Positions 15,436 to 16,035 of a stretch of 16,035 bases of DNA are shown here, one piece after another. The notes beneath the pieces are model-generated. The model did no database searches. It had not been told where the DNA came from and saw only the letters and a program-made list of their open reading frames with translations. The position numbers and the translations under genes were made by a program. Numbering within the stretch: the stretch's first letter is position 1; every line of letters starts with the position of its first letter. Origin of the DNA: Prevotellaceae bacterium. Lineage in GTDB: Bacteria; Bacteroidota; Bacteroidia; Bacteroidales; UBA932. Location: the NCBI GenBank assembly GCA_031289895.1, contig JAITOP010000024.1:1-16035 (forward strand), given 5' to 3'.

Positions 15436-15630
15436 GATATAGAAAATAAAAAACATATAAAACCCTTATTTATATAAAGTTCCCTTAGTAGCCGAAAACA
15501 GGTAACACATACCCTTATTCCCTTATTGAAATGTTGTAAATAAGGGAATAAGGGTAGAATGTCGGGGCTAATTTTTGCTACTAAGGACGGCTTTTGAAAA
15601 TAAGTGTTTTGGTAACTGTTTTGTATAATC
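15401..15630. repeat. Nested inverted-repeat element (MITE-like or bidirectional terminator)
   Basis: Three symmetric levels are visible. The outer arms are imperfect: 15401-15429 against the reverse complement of 15603-15630, matching at about 24 of 28 positions with one gap. The middle arms are perfect: CCTTAGTAGC at 15483-15492 and GCTACTAAGG at 15577-15586. The core is a perfect 17-bp stem, ACCCTTATTCCCTTATT at 15511-15527 and its complement at 15539-15555, around an 11-nt loop. A partial copy of the core motif, ACCCTTATT, lies at 15462-15470. No target-site duplication or transposase is seen. Confidence 0.65.
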
Positions 15631-15686
15631 TTTGTGAATAAAAACACTTTTAACAAAGCCTCTGCAAACGAGAACTTATGTAAAAA

Positions 15687-16035
15687 TCACTTTTTAGCCA
15701 ACCATTCATAAACGATTTTTTCAGGATATACTGTAATTTTTGCTTTTGACTTATCTGCTCTTTGTATTGTAAAAATAATACCTTTTGAATTGTCTATTTT
15801 TGGATATGTATATAACAGCCCCCATTTATTAATTTTTTCAATAGGTTTTTTAAACATTTCATTGCTCTTTCCTGATGCTGTCAATGTTTCAAGAATTTTA
15901 TCACCTGTCTTAATTCCTGCTTTGTCGGCAGGCGAATTTGGAACAAGCCCTGCAACAAGTCCCGGAATATCATAATTATAAATAATACCTGTGTACCAAA
16001 AAGAAGATACGCCCACAGAAACAATATTTCTTAAA
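15687..16035 (-). CDS. PDZ-domain protein, C-terminal part (5' end off window)
   Basis: The reading frame stays open through the right edge, so only the last 116 or so residues are present and the true start is outside the window; a GTG at 16016 is internal in all likelihood. The visible part holds a PDZ fold core with GLVAGLVPNSPADKAGIKTGDKIL-like spacing: the NSPADKAGIKTGD segment is the typical carboxylate-loop and helix region that binds C-terminal peptides. It ends IVYEWLAKK with TGA at 15687-15689. PDZ domains of this kind occur at the C-terminus of Bacteroidota periplasmic proteases and retropepsin-like aspartyl proteases, but no catalytic domain is visible here. It is transcribed toward the GH3 gene and is probably unrelated to the glucan locus. 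Confidence 0.7.
   Translation of the reverse strand, partial: LRNIVSVGVSSFWYTGIIYNYDIPGLVAGLVPNSPADKAGIKTGDKILETLTASGKSNEMFKKPIEKINKWGLLYTYPKIDNSKGIIFTIQRADKSKAKITVYPEKIVYEWLAKK

Larger units (their letters stand above)
15371..15686. other. Convergent intergenic region rich in repeats
   Basis: This 316-nt stretch separates the GH3 gene (plus) from the PDZ gene (minus), whose 3' ends face each other. I see no plausible gene. It holds an 18-bp direct repeat, a long imperfect inverted repeat and two perfect palindromes nested inside it, described separately. Bidirectional termination is the plainest role; a small non-autonomous mobile element or structured RNA is possible. Confidence 0.6.

Noticed and set aside
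15483..15586. Integron attC-like site
   Set aside because: The fold is attC-like in being nested, but I do not see the conserved GTTRRRY/RYYYAAC core sites and there is no integrase gene.

Overview
The window looks like a piece of an AT-rich Bacteroidota chromosome, most likely Bacteroidales. The reasons are a complete SusC/SusD pair, lipoproteins whose lipidated cysteine is followed by acidic residues, a small DUF3098-type protein between ftsX and uppP, and -7 promoter elements matching the Bacteroidota consensus TAnnTTTG. I cannot name the species.

Layout. (1) 26-2031: a housekeeping envelope operon, ftsX - DUF3098 membrane protein - uppP, with its promoter at the left edge and an 18-bp perfect palindrome behind it. 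(2) 2194-3870: a membrane-spanning regulator of the SusR/DUF6377 type, with its own promoter. (3) 4011-12954: a polysaccharide utilization locus (PUL) read in one direction: susC-like transporter, susD-like lipoprotein, surface glycan-binding lipoprotein, GH30 lipoprotein, and a second surface glycan-binding lipoprotein. Gaps between these genes are 12-41 nt, so they probably form one operon. (4) 12955-13162: a spacer with a 78-nt hairpin of a dispersed-repeat type. (5) 13163-15370: a periplasmic GH3 beta-glucosidase. (6) 15371-15686: a convergent intergenic region with an 18-bp direct repeat and a nested set of inverted repeats. (7) 15687 to the right edge, minus strand: the 3' part of a PDZ-domain protein.

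How the genes work together. The two surface lipoproteins and the SusD subunit would capture a glucan. The GH30 lipoprotein would cut it at the cell surface, the SusC barrel would import the oligosaccharides using TonB energy, and the periplasmic GH3 would release glucose. The membrane regulator would sense a periplasmic oligosaccharide and act at the susC promoter. The gene set (SusR-like regulator, SusC/D, GH30, binding protein, GH3) resembles the Bacteroides locus for fungal beta-1,6-glucan, so that is the best substrate guess. It remains an inference from gene content.

The least explained parts are non-coding: the nested palindrome element near 15401-15630, the hairpin repeat at 13012-13089, a 68-nt G-free susC leader, and a repeated TACTAC-T-tract motif upstream of the susC promoter. 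I saw no tRNA, rRNA, CRISPR array or transposase gene.
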